Positions 48,553-56,021 of a stretch of DNA of 64,000 nucleotides are shown one piece after another (position 1 is the first letter of the stretch; each line of letters opens with the position of its first letter). The stretch is from Prevotella multiformis DSM 16608 (GTDB lineage: Bacteria; Bacteroidota; Bacteroidia; Bacteroidales; Bacteroidaceae): the NCBI RefSeq assembly GCF_000191065.1, contig NZ_GL872283.1, positions 987,055-1,051,054 on the forward strand, in the 5' to 3' direction. The position numbers were made by a program, and so were the translations under genes. The notes under the pieces were generated by a model. It did no database searches and was not told where the DNA came from. It was given only the letters and a program-made list of their open reading frames with translations.

Positions 48553-48786
48553 ATGAGCAAGATGAAAGGTGCCATCGTAGTAAACACTGACCGCTGCAAG
48601 GGATGCGAATTGTGCATCGTTGCGTGCCCGAAAGATGTGATTGCCTTGGCTCAGAAAAAGGTGAACGTCCACGGATACCCGTATGTCGAGTCTGCCGTAC
48701 CGGAGTCCTGCATTGGCTGTGCAGCCTGTGCAATGGTCTGCCCCGACGGCTGTATTACGGTCTATCGCAAGAAAGTGGAGGAATGA
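48553..48786 (+). CDS. korD: 4Fe-4S ferredoxin-type subunit of 2-oxoacid oxidoreductase (delta)
   Basis: A 77-residue two-cluster ferredoxin with CKGCELCIVACP (about 15-26) and CIGCAACAMVCP (about 53-64), each C-x2-C-x2-C-x3-C followed by proline. It passes electrons from the TPP subunit to external ferredoxin. It is 3 nt from the alpha-subunit gene, in the order delta-alpha-beta-gamma. Confidence 0.92.
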   Translation: MSKMKGAIVVNTDRCKGCELCIVACPKDVIALAQKKVNVHGYPYVESAVPESCIGCAACAMVCPDGCITVYRKKVEE

Positions 48787-48789
48787 TTT

Positions 48790-49875
48790 ATGGCAGAACA
48801 AGAAGTAAAATTGATGAAGGGGAACGAGGCGATCGCCCATGCCGCTATCCGCTGTGGCACGGACGGTTACTTCGGTTATCCTATTACCCCTCAGAGTGAG
48901 ATAATCGAGACACTGGCCGCGCTGAAACCATGGGAGACGACCGGCATGGTCGTTCTCCAGGCCGAAAGCGAGGTGGCCTCTATCAACATGATTTATGGCG
49001 GTGCGGGAGCCGGCAAGCGTGTGCTGACGAGTTCGTCGTCGCCGGGCGTTGCCTTGATGCAGGAAGGTATCAGTTATATGGCTGGCGCGGAACTTCCGGG
49101 CGTGTTTGTCAATGTGCAGCGCGGCGGCCCCGGTCTGGGTACCATCCAGCCGAGCCAGAGTGATTATTTTCAGGCGACGCGAGGCGGCGGCAATGGCGAT
49201 TACAATGTGATTGTATTGGCTCCGAGTTCCGTTCAGGAGATGGCCGATTTTGTCGATCTGGCGTTCGAGCTGGCTTTCAAATACCGCAATCCTGCTATGA
49301 TTCTGTCTGATGGAGTCATCGGACAGATGATGGAGAAGGTTGTCCTTCCGCCGATAAAACCTCGCCGTACGGAGGAGGAAATCCGTAAAGAGTGTCCATG
49401 GGCTTCGATCGGGCGCACACCGGACCGCAAGCCGAACATCATCACATCCCTGGAACTGAAACCGGAGGTGATGGAGCAGAGAAACCTCCACTTACAGGAA
49501 AAGTATCGTCAGATACGTGAGAATGAAGTACGTTTCGAGACACAGCAGTGTGATGATGCCGATTACATCATCGTCAGTTTCGGCAGTGCCGCACGCATCG
49601 GCGAGAAGGCTGTCGAACTGGCCCGGGAGGACGGTTTGAAGGCCGGCCTGTTCCGTCCTGTCACGCTCTGGCCTTTCCCGAGCAGACAGCTTGCGGAACT
49701 CTGCAAGGGGAAAAAGGGTGTGCTGGTAAGTGAAATCAATGCCGGGCAGATGGTACAGGATGTCCGTCTTGCTGTCAACGGAGCCTTGCCGGTGGAGCAT
49801 TTCGGCCGTCTGGGCGGTATTGTTCCCGACCCGGAAGAGATCGTCGCAGCACTCAAGGAAACGTTAGTAAAGTAA
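48790..49875 (+). CDS. korA: 2-oxoacid:ferredoxin oxidoreductase alpha subunit (KorA/VorB)
   Basis: This is the pyrimidine-binding and transketolase-like domain subunit of a CoA-dependent 2-oxoacid oxidoreductase. The 361-residue protein starts LMKGNEAIAHAAIRCGTDGYFGYPITPQSEIIE, the family signature with the YPITPQSE loop (about 25-32). MIYGGAGAGKRVLTSSSSPGVALMQEGISYM follows, then the domain II region near FRPVTLWPFP. Substrate choice between 2-oxoglutarate and branched-chain 2-oxoacids (VorB) cannot be fixed from sequence. It anaerobically makes the acyl-CoA and reduced ferredoxin. Confidence 0.92.
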   Translation: MAEQEVKLMKGNEAIAHAAIRCGTDGYFGYPITPQSEIIETLAALKPWETTGMVVLQAESEVASINMIYGGAGAGKRVLTSSSSPGVALMQEGISYMAGAELPGVFVNVQRGGPGLGTIQPSQSDYFQATRGGGNGDYNVIVLAPSSVQEMADFVDLAFELAFKYRNPAMILSDGVIGQMMEKVVLPPIKPRRTEEEIRKECPWASIGRTPDRKPNIITSLELKPEVMEQRNLHLQEKYRQIRENEVRFETQQCDDADYIIVSFGSAARIGEKAVELAREDGLKAGLFRPVTLWPFPSRQLAELCKGKKGVLVSEINAGQMVQDVRLAVNGALPVEHFGRLGGIVPDPEEIVAALKETLVK

Positions 49876-49893
49876 GGAGGGGAGGACTGTATT

Positions 49894-50661
49894 ATGGCAA
49901 ATAATATTATTTCACCGGAGAATCTGGTGTATAAGAAACCCGCCTTGATGAACGATACGACAATGCACTATTGTCCCGGCTGTTCGCATGGTGTGGTTCA
50001 TAAGTTGGTTGCAGAAGTGATCGAAGAGATGGGAATGAGCGACAAGGCCGTCGGGGTCTGCCCTGTCGGCTGTGCCGTCTTTGCCTATCGTTATCTTGAC
50101 ATTGACTGGCAGGAAGCTCCCCATGGGCGTGCTCCGGCTGTGGCGACAGGCATCAAGCGGCTGTGGCCGGACCGCCTCGTCTTCACTTATCAGGGCGACG
50201 GTGACCTTGCCTGCATCGGTACGGCCGAAACCATCCATGCACTGAACCGCGGCGAGAATATTCCGATCATCTTCATCAACAATGCCATCTACGGCATGAC
50301 GGGCGGACAGATGGCTCCGACCACTCTTATCGGTCAGAAGACCGCAACCTGTCCTTATGGGCGTGATCCGGAGCTGCATGGCTACAACCTGAACATTACC
50401 GAACTGGCAAGCCATCTGAAGGGTACTTGTTTTGTAACTCGTCAGAGCGTCGACTCCGTGGCTTCCATCAACAAGGCGAAACGGGCTATCCGCAAGGCAT
50501 TCGAAGCAAGCATGCAAGGAAAAGGAAGCTCCCTGGTAGAGATCGTGTCAACGTGTAACAGCGGCTGGAAGCTCACGCCGGTAAAGGCGAATGAGTGGAT
50601 GCGTGAGAATATGTTCCCGGAATACGAAAAAGGAGACCTGAAAGATACAACAGGGCTTTGA
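49894..50661 (+). CDS. korB: 2-oxoacid:ferredoxin oxidoreductase beta subunit (TPP-binding)
   Basis: The 255-residue subunit binds thiamine pyrophosphate and Mg in GDGDLACIGTAETIHALNR...IIFINNAIYGMTGGQ (GDGD-x27-NN motif, about 105-145). The N-terminal CPGCSHGVVHKL carries cysteines typical of the cluster-proximal site. The start at 49894 follows the GGAGGGGAGGA stretch after korA. It is followed by a 154-nt spacer before the gamma subunit, an unusual gap within this operon. Confidence 0.92.
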   Translation: MANNIISPENLVYKKPALMNDTTMHYCPGCSHGVVHKLVAEVIEEMGMSDKAVGVCPVGCAVFAYRYLDIDWQEAPHGRAPAVATGIKRLWPDRLVFTYQGDGDLACIGTAETIHALNRGENIPIIFINNAIYGMTGGQMAPTTLIGQKTATCPYGRDPELHGYNLNITELASHLKGTCFVTRQSVDSVASINKAKRAIRKAFEASMQGKGSSLVEIVSTCNSGWKLTPVKANEWMRENMFPEYEKGDLKDTTGL

Positions 50662-50815
50662 TGAGCCCATGGCAATGTATCGCTGACAAGTAACAGGAGA
50701 AATCCGTCGGGAGGGCAGCCGGCTGCCTGTCCGCTGATTCATGAGAACGGGCATCCTGTCAGGTTGTTTTCCTCGTGAACATCAGCAATCTCCTACATAT
50801 TAAATAAGGTGTAAA

Positions 50816-51358
50816 ATGAAAAAAGAGATAATTATTAGCGGCTTTGGCGGTCAGGGTGTGCTCTCAATGGGCAAGATTCTGGCTTACTCCGGTCTGATGG
50901 AAGACAAGGAGATAACCTGGATGCCGGCTTACGGTCCCGAGCAGCGTGGCGGTACAGCCAACGTGACGGTCATCGTAAGCGACGAGCGCATCTCTTCCCC
51001 GATCCTCAGCAAGTATGATGTGGCGATCGTTCTGAACCAGCCTTCGCTGGATAAGTTTGAGCCCAAAGTGAAACCGGGCGGGATTCTCATTTACGACGGC
51101 TATGGTGTCTTCAATCCTCCGACCCGCAAGGACATTTCCGTCTATCGGGTCGATGCGATGGACAAGGCCGCAGAGATGAAGAATGCCAAGGTCTTCAACA
51201 TGATAGTGCTGGGCGGGCTGCTGAAAGTATGTCCGGTAGTCAGTACCGATGGGCTGAAGAAGGCTCTGTTCAAGAGTCTGCCTGAACGGCATCATAATCT
51301 TATTCCGCTGAATATGCAGGCAGTGGAAGAAGGTATGAAGATCATTGAGCAGCAGTAA
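50816..51358 (+). CDS. korC: 2-oxoacid:ferredoxin oxidoreductase gamma subunit
   Basis: The 180-residue subunit has the family start IIISGFGGQGVLSMGKILAYSGLMEDKEITWMPAYGPEQRGG (about 5-46) and ends the operon. It binds CoA-side and completes the alpha-beta-gamma-delta enzyme. The provirus attL site is 229 nt after its stop. Confidence 0.92.
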   Translation: MKKEIIISGFGGQGVLSMGKILAYSGLMEDKEITWMPAYGPEQRGGTANVTVIVSDERISSPILSKYDVAIVLNQPSLDKFEPKVKPGGILIYDGYGVFNPPTRKDISVYRVDAMDKAAEMKNAKVFNMIVLGGLLKVCPVVSTDGLKKALFKSLPERHHNLIPLNMQAVEEGMKIIEQQ

Positions 51359-51587
51359 CGGATAGGGGCGACCTTTCCATGTTGCTCTAAGAATAAAGGA
51401 AAAACCTGATTTTTTATAACTCTCTAATTTGTTTGAAGGGATCTTAGCAGTGATGCCACGGATCCCTTTTTTCTTTCCCGATAACTTCTCATACACACTA
51501 CATGGGCGGACCATGAAAATCGCAGACAGACAGCAGATTGATTCATTGGAAGGAATCCTGGCAGCAGTGCTGCATGACAAAACGTCT

Positions 51588-51615
51588 ATTTATCATAACT
51601 CCCATTATCTGAAAA
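51588..51615 (+). other. Provirus attachment site attL, dif-like
   Basis: XerC-like arm ATTTATCATAA, 6-nt spacer CTCCCA, XerD-like arm TTATCTGAAAA. The first 21 positions recur at attR (57657) with one mismatch. The 11-6-11 layout and the inner CATAA...TTAT match known dif sites. Confidence 0.75.
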
Positions 51616-51619
51616 GTTA

Positions 51620-51627
51620 TATCTTTG
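51620..51627 (+). promoter_or_regulatory. -7 element of the provirus transcript
   Basis: TATCTTTG is a full -7 match 5 nt inside attL. The position where -33 should lie (51596-51599) falls inside the att site and is TAAC rather than TTTG. It could drive the first small gene, 29 nt downstream. Confidence 0.5.
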
Positions 51628-51655
51628 CATTGTTAATTTAAAAATTCTTAATGTC

Positions 51656-51874
51656 ATGTTCAATCAACGTAAACCCATGCTGTTTCAGACAACGAGGCAC
51701 ACTCTTATGATGTCTGTCACCGTTCAGCACTATGTCAATCCTCGTAACGGAGTTCATACCTACATCGTCCGCTGGCGTGAGGAGAACCAGCCCGACACTC
51801 TCGGTGATTATTATGTGGCGTTCCGTTCCTTCGCTTCCGCTGTCGATTTCATCTGTACCAATTTTGACGGTTGA
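51656..51874 (+). CDS. Provirus small protein 1 (72 aa)
   Basis: The function is not recognised. The product has two short strand-like parts and the phrase YVNPRNGVHTYIVRWREENQ followed by YYVAFRSFASAVDFICTNFDG. It is soluble, with a single Cys. Its stop overlaps the next start (TGATG), so translation is coupled. It is the first gene of the provirus, where microviruses often carry accessory proteins. Confidence 0.7.
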   Translation: MFNQRKPMLFQTTRHTLMMSVTVQHYVNPRNGVHTYIVRWREENQPDTLGDYYVAFRSFASAVDFICTNFDG

Positions 51875-52077
51875 TGGATAAGTATGAGCGTGCTGCTTTC
51901 CGTTTTTCGCATTGCGCTTACCGTGATCTGATCGGATGCATTGATTTCATGTGTGTTGACTGCCCAGATCCTCGTGAGACTTACCAAATTTTTTTGAATT
52001 CTGAAAATAAAAAAAAATGTATTGCTTATGAAAAAGATTATCCTTTTCCTCAAGAAACTTCCTCCTGTCCTTTTTAA
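51874..52077 (+). CDS. Provirus small protein 2 (67 aa, Cys-rich)
   Basis: The function is not recognised. The product is small with five cysteines: FSHCAYRDLIGCIDFMCVDC and a late one near its end. A run of nine A (52009-52017) inside the frame encodes NKKK and could cause slippage. The last 50 nt overlap the next gene in another frame. The ATG at 51874 was preferred to the TTG one codon before. Confidence 0.6.
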   Translation: MDKYERAAFRFSHCAYRDLIGCIDFMCVDCPDPRETYQIFLNSENKKKCIAYEKDYPFPQETSSCPF

Positions 52078-52222
52078 GTTCAGCGTTGGTGGTTTCATCC
52101 TTGTTTCTGTCACTCTCTACTTTCAGAGCTGTGTCACTTCGTTTGATGCCGATAAGTTCCACTTCCACGGTGTTGCTGGCAAGTGTAGTTCTAATTCTGT
52201 TGTAAAGGATTCGGTTCGCTGA
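52028..52222 (+). CDS. Provirus small membrane/lipoprotein-like protein (64 aa)
   Basis: It starts MKKIILFLKKLPPVLFKF, basic and hydrophobic, followed by one membrane span FSVGGFILVSVTLYFQSC ending in a Cys that could be a lipobox. The exterior part follows, containing DADKFHFHGVAGKC. The start at 52028 is the first ATG. It overlaps protein 2 and ends in TGATG with Rep. It could be a lysis or superinfection-exclusion protein, but this is inference only. Confidence 0.65.
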   Translation: MKKIILFLKKLPPVLFKFSVGGFILVSVTLYFQSCVTSFDADKFHFHGVAGKCSSNSVVKDSVR

Positions 52223-53661
52223 TGTCTGTTCTTGGTAATATCAATAGCTGCTTATCTCCTAAGCGCATTTATAACAAATATATTGATGAAACCTTGTATG
52301 TACCGTGTCGTAAGTGTTTCCGCTGCCGTGATTCCTATGCTTCAGATTGGTCTCGTCGTATTGAAAACGAGTGCAGGGAGCATCGTTTTTCGCTTTTCGT
52401 TACTTTGACCTATGACAACGAGCATATTCCTCTGTTTCAGCCTTTGGTCATGGATGATGGTTCTCATCCTGTCTGGTTTTCTAACAGGCTTTCAGAATCA
52501 GGCAAGTTTCTTTCCGATTCTGTCTGCCGTTCTCTTCCTCCACAGAAGATGGAGGATGAAGTCTGCTTTGCTTATCCGTGTAAAAAAGATGTGCAGGATT
52601 GGTTCAAGCGTCTTCGTTCTGCCGTTGATTATCAATTGAATAAAAATAAATCAAATGAGTTCAGAATTAGATACTTTATCTGTTCAGAGTATGGACCTAG
52701 GACGTTCCGTCCGCATTATCATGCCATATTGTGGTATGACAGCGAAGAACTGCAGCGGAACATTGGTCGGCTTATACGTGAAACTTGGAAGAACGGTAAT
52801 TCGGTCTTCTCGCTCGTCAATAACTCCGCTTCCCAGTACGTTGCGAAATATGTTAACGGCGATACTCGTTTACCACCGTTTCTTCGCACTGAATTTACCT
52901 CTACGTTTCACTTGGCAAGTAAACACCCTTATATCGGGTATTGCAAGGCTGATGAAGAAGCGCTGCGCTCGAATGTCCTTGATGGAACTTACGGACAGAG
53001 TGTCCTCAACAGAGATAATGGGCAGTTTGAATTTGTTCCAACTCCCCGTAGTCTTGAAAATCGGCTCCTGCCTAAGTGTCGAGGATACCGCTCGTTATCT
53101 CATTCTGAAAGAATTCGAGTATATGCAGCTGCGTATGACTTTGAGCAGAGTGGCATAGATTTCCGTGGTCTTCTTCCTTTTGAGTTCAAGTCCGCATGCT
53201 ATCCTTCTGTTGACATTCATGCTACTTTGGTCTGTCTTGATTGGTGTAAACGATATTCGATGACCCCCGAGATTTTCGTTTCTCTTTTAGAGGATTACTA
53301 TTATCGTAAGGACATGTATCTTCTTCGCACTCAGTATGAGTATCAGGAAGCTTATATCAATCAGTTTGATATGCCTTTGCATCATCTTGTAGACTTTGAT
53401 TTGCAGCTTTTTTCCTATCTTCCCCGTACTCGTAAGCTGTTTAATCAGTCGCCTTGGAAGGATGTCATGTTGACGTATGGTCTTCACGATTTCATGCTTT
53501 ATGATGTCGATGGATTCATGAATTCTGAACTTATTAATATGATCGGTCAGAAGCATTCTCAGTTTTATAAAGATAATGTTGCACGTTATACTAAGATTCA
53601 CAATGATTCTTTGAAGAATAAGCAGCTTAATGAGCTGTTAAATTCAAGTTTATTCACTTAA
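52222..53661 (+). CDS. Microvirus replication initiator Rep (VP4, HUH endonuclease)
   Basis: Rep nicks the phage origin to start rolling-circle replication and covalently holds the 5' end through tyrosine. The 479-residue protein has an N-terminal CRKCFRCRDSYASDWSRRIE, FSLFVTLTYDNEHIP, the HUH motif in FRPHYHAILWY (His-Tyr-His) and the tyrosine motif SQYVAKYVNG with two Tyr spaced four apart, as in phiX174 protein A. The C-terminal half (from ~250) is AT-rich and phage-specific. It is coupled to protein 3 upstream. Confidence 0.93.
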   Translation: MSVLGNINSCLSPKRIYNKYIDETLYVPCRKCFRCRDSYASDWSRRIENECREHRFSLFVTLTYDNEHIPLFQPLVMDDGSHPVWFSNRLSESGKFLSDSVCRSLPPQKMEDEVCFAYPCKKDVQDWFKRLRSAVDYQLNKNKSNEFRIRYFICSEYGPRTFRPHYHAILWYDSEELQRNIGRLIRETWKNGNSVFSLVNNSASQYVAKYVNGDTRLPPFLRTEFTSTFHLASKHPYIGYCKADEEALRSNVLDGTYGQSVLNRDNGQFEFVPTPRSLENRLLPKCRGYRSLSHSERIRVYAAAYDFEQSGIDFRGLLPFEFKSACYPSVDIHATLVCLDWCKRYSMTPEIFVSLLEDYYYRKDMYLLRTQYEYQEAYINQFDMPLHHLVDFDLQLFSYLPRTRKLFNQSPWKDVMLTYGLHDFMLYDVDGFMNSELINMIGQKHSQFYKDNVARYTKIHNDSLKNKQLNELLNSSLFT

Positions 53662-53670
53662 TTTTTTTTT

Positions 53671-55467
53671 ATGTCATTATTTAAAGTTCCGTCTCCAAAG
53701 CCGAGGCTTGCTCGCAATGGTTTTGATTTGAGTTCTCGGCGTGTTTTCAGTGCCAAGGCTGGTCAGCTCCTGCCTGTCGGCTGCTGGGAAGTCAATCCCA
53801 GTGAACATTTTCGTTTTCAGGTTCAGGACTTAGTCCGTACAACTACCGTCAATACTGCAGCCTTTGCTCGTATGAAGGAGTATTATCACTTTTTTTTCGT
53901 TTCTTACAGGTCTTTGTGGCAATGGTTTGATCAGTTTATCGTCGGCACTCCTAATCCTGTCAGTGCTCTTAACGGTATCGGTGTTTTGAACAATTCCAAA
54001 CCTGATTACTCTTTCGTACCGAAGTCTGTTCCTTCGTTTGATGTTGACAGTGTTATTAATGCTGCATCTAAGTTTTCCGATGATTCGCAGGGTTTTTCCT
54101 ATTTTGATGGTGCAATGAAGCTGCTTAATCTTCTTGGTTATGGCGTTTCATCCAACGGTGGACGTTATCCTTATTCCTCTCTTTCGGGTGGTTATTCCAA
54201 GAAAACTTCTATTGGTATTGATTTGATAGCTCCTTTCAAGCCTGTAAAGCCCAAGGCTTCTCCTTTGGTCTCTTCAGCTTCTCCTTTCCGGCTCCTTGCC
54301 TATCAGAAGATCTTCAATGATTTCTATCGTGTGCAGGATTGGTCAACCGCTGATGTTCGTTCGTTCAATATCGATGACTACGCCAGCGATTCCAATTTGA
54401 AGATTGAAGGTGATGTCGCTGCCAAGTTCTGTCAGATGCGTTATCGTCCGTACTCAAAGGATTGGATTACGTCTATGAAGCCTACCCCGTCTTATGATAA
54501 GGGTATTTTCAATCTCCCTGACTATGTCGGTCATGGTAATGGTGCTGTTTCTCGTTCTTCCAACGGTGTTTCTGGTGCCTCTACTTTCATCAATGGTGTT
54601 TCTGTCCTCAGTGTCAATGATTTGCGTGCTGCTTTCGCTCTTGATAAGATGCTGGAAGCTACTCGGCGTGCGAATGGTCTTGACTATTCATCGCAGATCG
54701 AGGCACATTTCGGTTTCCGTGTTCCTGAATCCCGTGCTGGTGATGCACGTTTCATCGGTGGTTTTGATAATCCTGTTGTCATTTCAGAGGTTGTCAATCA
54801 GTCTGAGTTTGACCGTGGTGCTGACGAATCTCCTTGTCTCGGTGATCTTGGTGGTAAAGGCGTTGGTTCATTGAATAGCTCTTCAATTGATTTTGATGTC
54901 AAGGAGCATGGTATCATCATGTGTATTTACAGCGTTGTTCCTCAGACTGAGTACAATGGTACTTACTTTGATCCTTTTAATCGTAAGTTACGGCGTGAGG
55001 ATTTCTTTCAGCCCGAGTTCGCAGATTTGGGTTATCAGCCTGTTGTTACTTCTGATTTGATTTCGACTTACTTGGATAATCCTGTTCCAGATGGTCCTGA
55101 GAAACAGAAGCGTTTGGCTGCCGGTTACCCGTTGTCTTCAATTGAAGCTAACAACCGACTTCTTGGCTGGCAGGTTCGTTACAATGAGTACAAGACTTCT
55201 CGTGATCTTGTTTTCGGTGAATTCGAGTCCGGTTTGTCTCTTTCGTATTGGTGTTCACCTCGTTATGATTTCGGTTTTGATGGTAAAGCCGGTGATAAGA
55301 AGCTGGTTAATTCTCCTTGGTCTCCTGCGCATTTTTACGTCAATCCGTCTATCCTCAATACGATCTTTCTTGTATCTGCTGTCAAGGCAGACCACTTCCT
55401 TGTGAATTCTTTCTTTGATGTAAAGGCTGTTCGTCCTATGTCGGTTAGTGGCCTTGCTGGTCTTTGA
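53671..55467 (+). CDS. Microvirus major capsid protein VP1 (phiX174 F-like)
   Basis: The 598-residue protein is the single jelly-roll major capsid protein. The N-terminus PKPRLARNGFDLSSRRVFSAKAGQLLPVGCWEVNP and FRFQVQDLVRTTTVNTAAFARMKEYYHFFFVSYRSLW are characteristic of Bacteroidetes microviruses. VSVLSVNDLRAAFALDKMLEATRR and a late GIIMCIYSVVPQTEYNGTYFDP are the conserved core segments. It follows Rep after 9 nt. The middle (about 160-290) is a variable insertion, probably the surface protrusion. Confidence 0.95.
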   Translation: MSLFKVPSPKPRLARNGFDLSSRRVFSAKAGQLLPVGCWEVNPSEHFRFQVQDLVRTTTVNTAAFARMKEYYHFFFVSYRSLWQWFDQFIVGTPNPVSALNGIGVLNNSKPDYSFVPKSVPSFDVDSVINAASKFSDDSQGFSYFDGAMKLLNLLGYGVSSNGGRYPYSSLSGGYSKKTSIGIDLIAPFKPVKPKASPLVSSASPFRLLAYQKIFNDFYRVQDWSTADVRSFNIDDYASDSNLKIEGDVAAKFCQMRYRPYSKDWITSMKPTPSYDKGIFNLPDYVGHGNGAVSRSSNGVSGASTFINGVSVLSVNDLRAAFALDKMLEATRRANGLDYSSQIEAHFGFRVPESRAGDARFIGGFDNPVVISEVVNQSEFDRGADESPCLGDLGGKGVGSLNSSSIDFDVKEHGIIMCIYSVVPQTEYNGTYFDPFNRKLRREDFFQPEFADLGYQPVVTSDLISTYLDNPVPDGPEKQKRLAAGYPLSSIEANNRLLGWQVRYNEYKTSRDLVFGEFESGLSLSYWCSPRYDFGFDGKAGDKKLVNSPWSPAHFYVNPSILNTIFLVSAVKADHFLVNSFFDVKAVRPMSVSGLAGL

Positions 55468-55495
55468 TCTTTGATTTTTTAAAATTATTTCTTTT

Positions 55496-55960
55496 ATGTC
55501 TGGTTTTCATTTTAACCGTATGCCGTCTGACTGCTTCGTTGTTCCTTCCGTCCCTCTCGAGGTCAACGGTATCAACAACGGTTTGTCTGTTGTTGACGGT
55601 TCTATCTTTGATACGGTTTGTCCTGTGAACCCTGTTACAGGTCATCGTGATTCTATGTTATCTCGTCTTTTTTCGGGTGATGTTTCAGATTCTGAAAAGC
55701 AGTTGATCCTTTCGCAGCTGGCTGTTGTCAAAGGTGTTTCTTCTCCTGCAGGTCTTTCTGATGATGACATTTTGTCGTTGATTCCTTCACGTTATATGTC
55801 TGATCCTGTTGAGATGGAGCGTTACAAAGCCTTGGTTGATGAACTTCGCAAGCTTCGAGATGCTTCTAATGAGCCTTCAGATCCTGTTGAGCCGTCAGAG
55901 CCTTCAGGTCTCGGTCCTGGTCCTGGTGATCCTTCTTCTGTTTCTCCTTCTTCGGAGTGA
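55496..55960 (+). CDS. Small structural-position protein of microvirus (VP3-like?)
   Basis: The 154-residue product lies between VP1 and VP2. The N-terminal part (FHFNRMPSDCFVVPSVPLEVNG, about 3-24) and a helical NPVTGHRDSMLSRLFSGDVSDSEKQLILSQLAVVKG (about 45-80) are followed by a disordered C-terminus of Pro, Ser, Glu and Gly (from ~120). Position and size suggest an internal scaffolding protein (VP3), but I see no decisive motif. VP2 starts 62 nt downstream. Confidence 0.65.
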   Translation: MSGFHFNRMPSDCFVVPSVPLEVNGINNGLSVVDGSIFDTVCPVNPVTGHRDSMLSRLFSGDVSDSEKQLILSQLAVVKGVSSPAGLSDDDILSLIPSRYMSDPVEMERYKALVDELRKLRDASNEPSDPVEPSEPSGLGPGPGDPSSVSPSSE

Positions 55961-55970
55961 TTTTTTGTTC

Positions 55971-55994
55971 TGTCCCTGCAATATTGCAGGGACA
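55971..55994. repeat. Perfect hairpin between VP3-like gene and VP2
   Basis: TGTCCCTGCA and TGCAGGGACA are exact complements around ATAT: 10 bp of stem with a 4-nt loop. No T-run follows. In ssDNA phages such intergenic hairpins can end or attenuate transcription, or be packaging or second-strand signals. Confidence 0.7.
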
Positions 55995-56021
55995 TTTCCG
56001 TTATCTTTAAAAATTTTTAAT

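Noticed and set aside
47488..49491. Long minus-strand open frame of about 667 codons opposite folD and kor genes
   Set aside because: It is antisense to several real genes with diagnostic motifs; its His/Arg-rich composition is that of a shadow frame.
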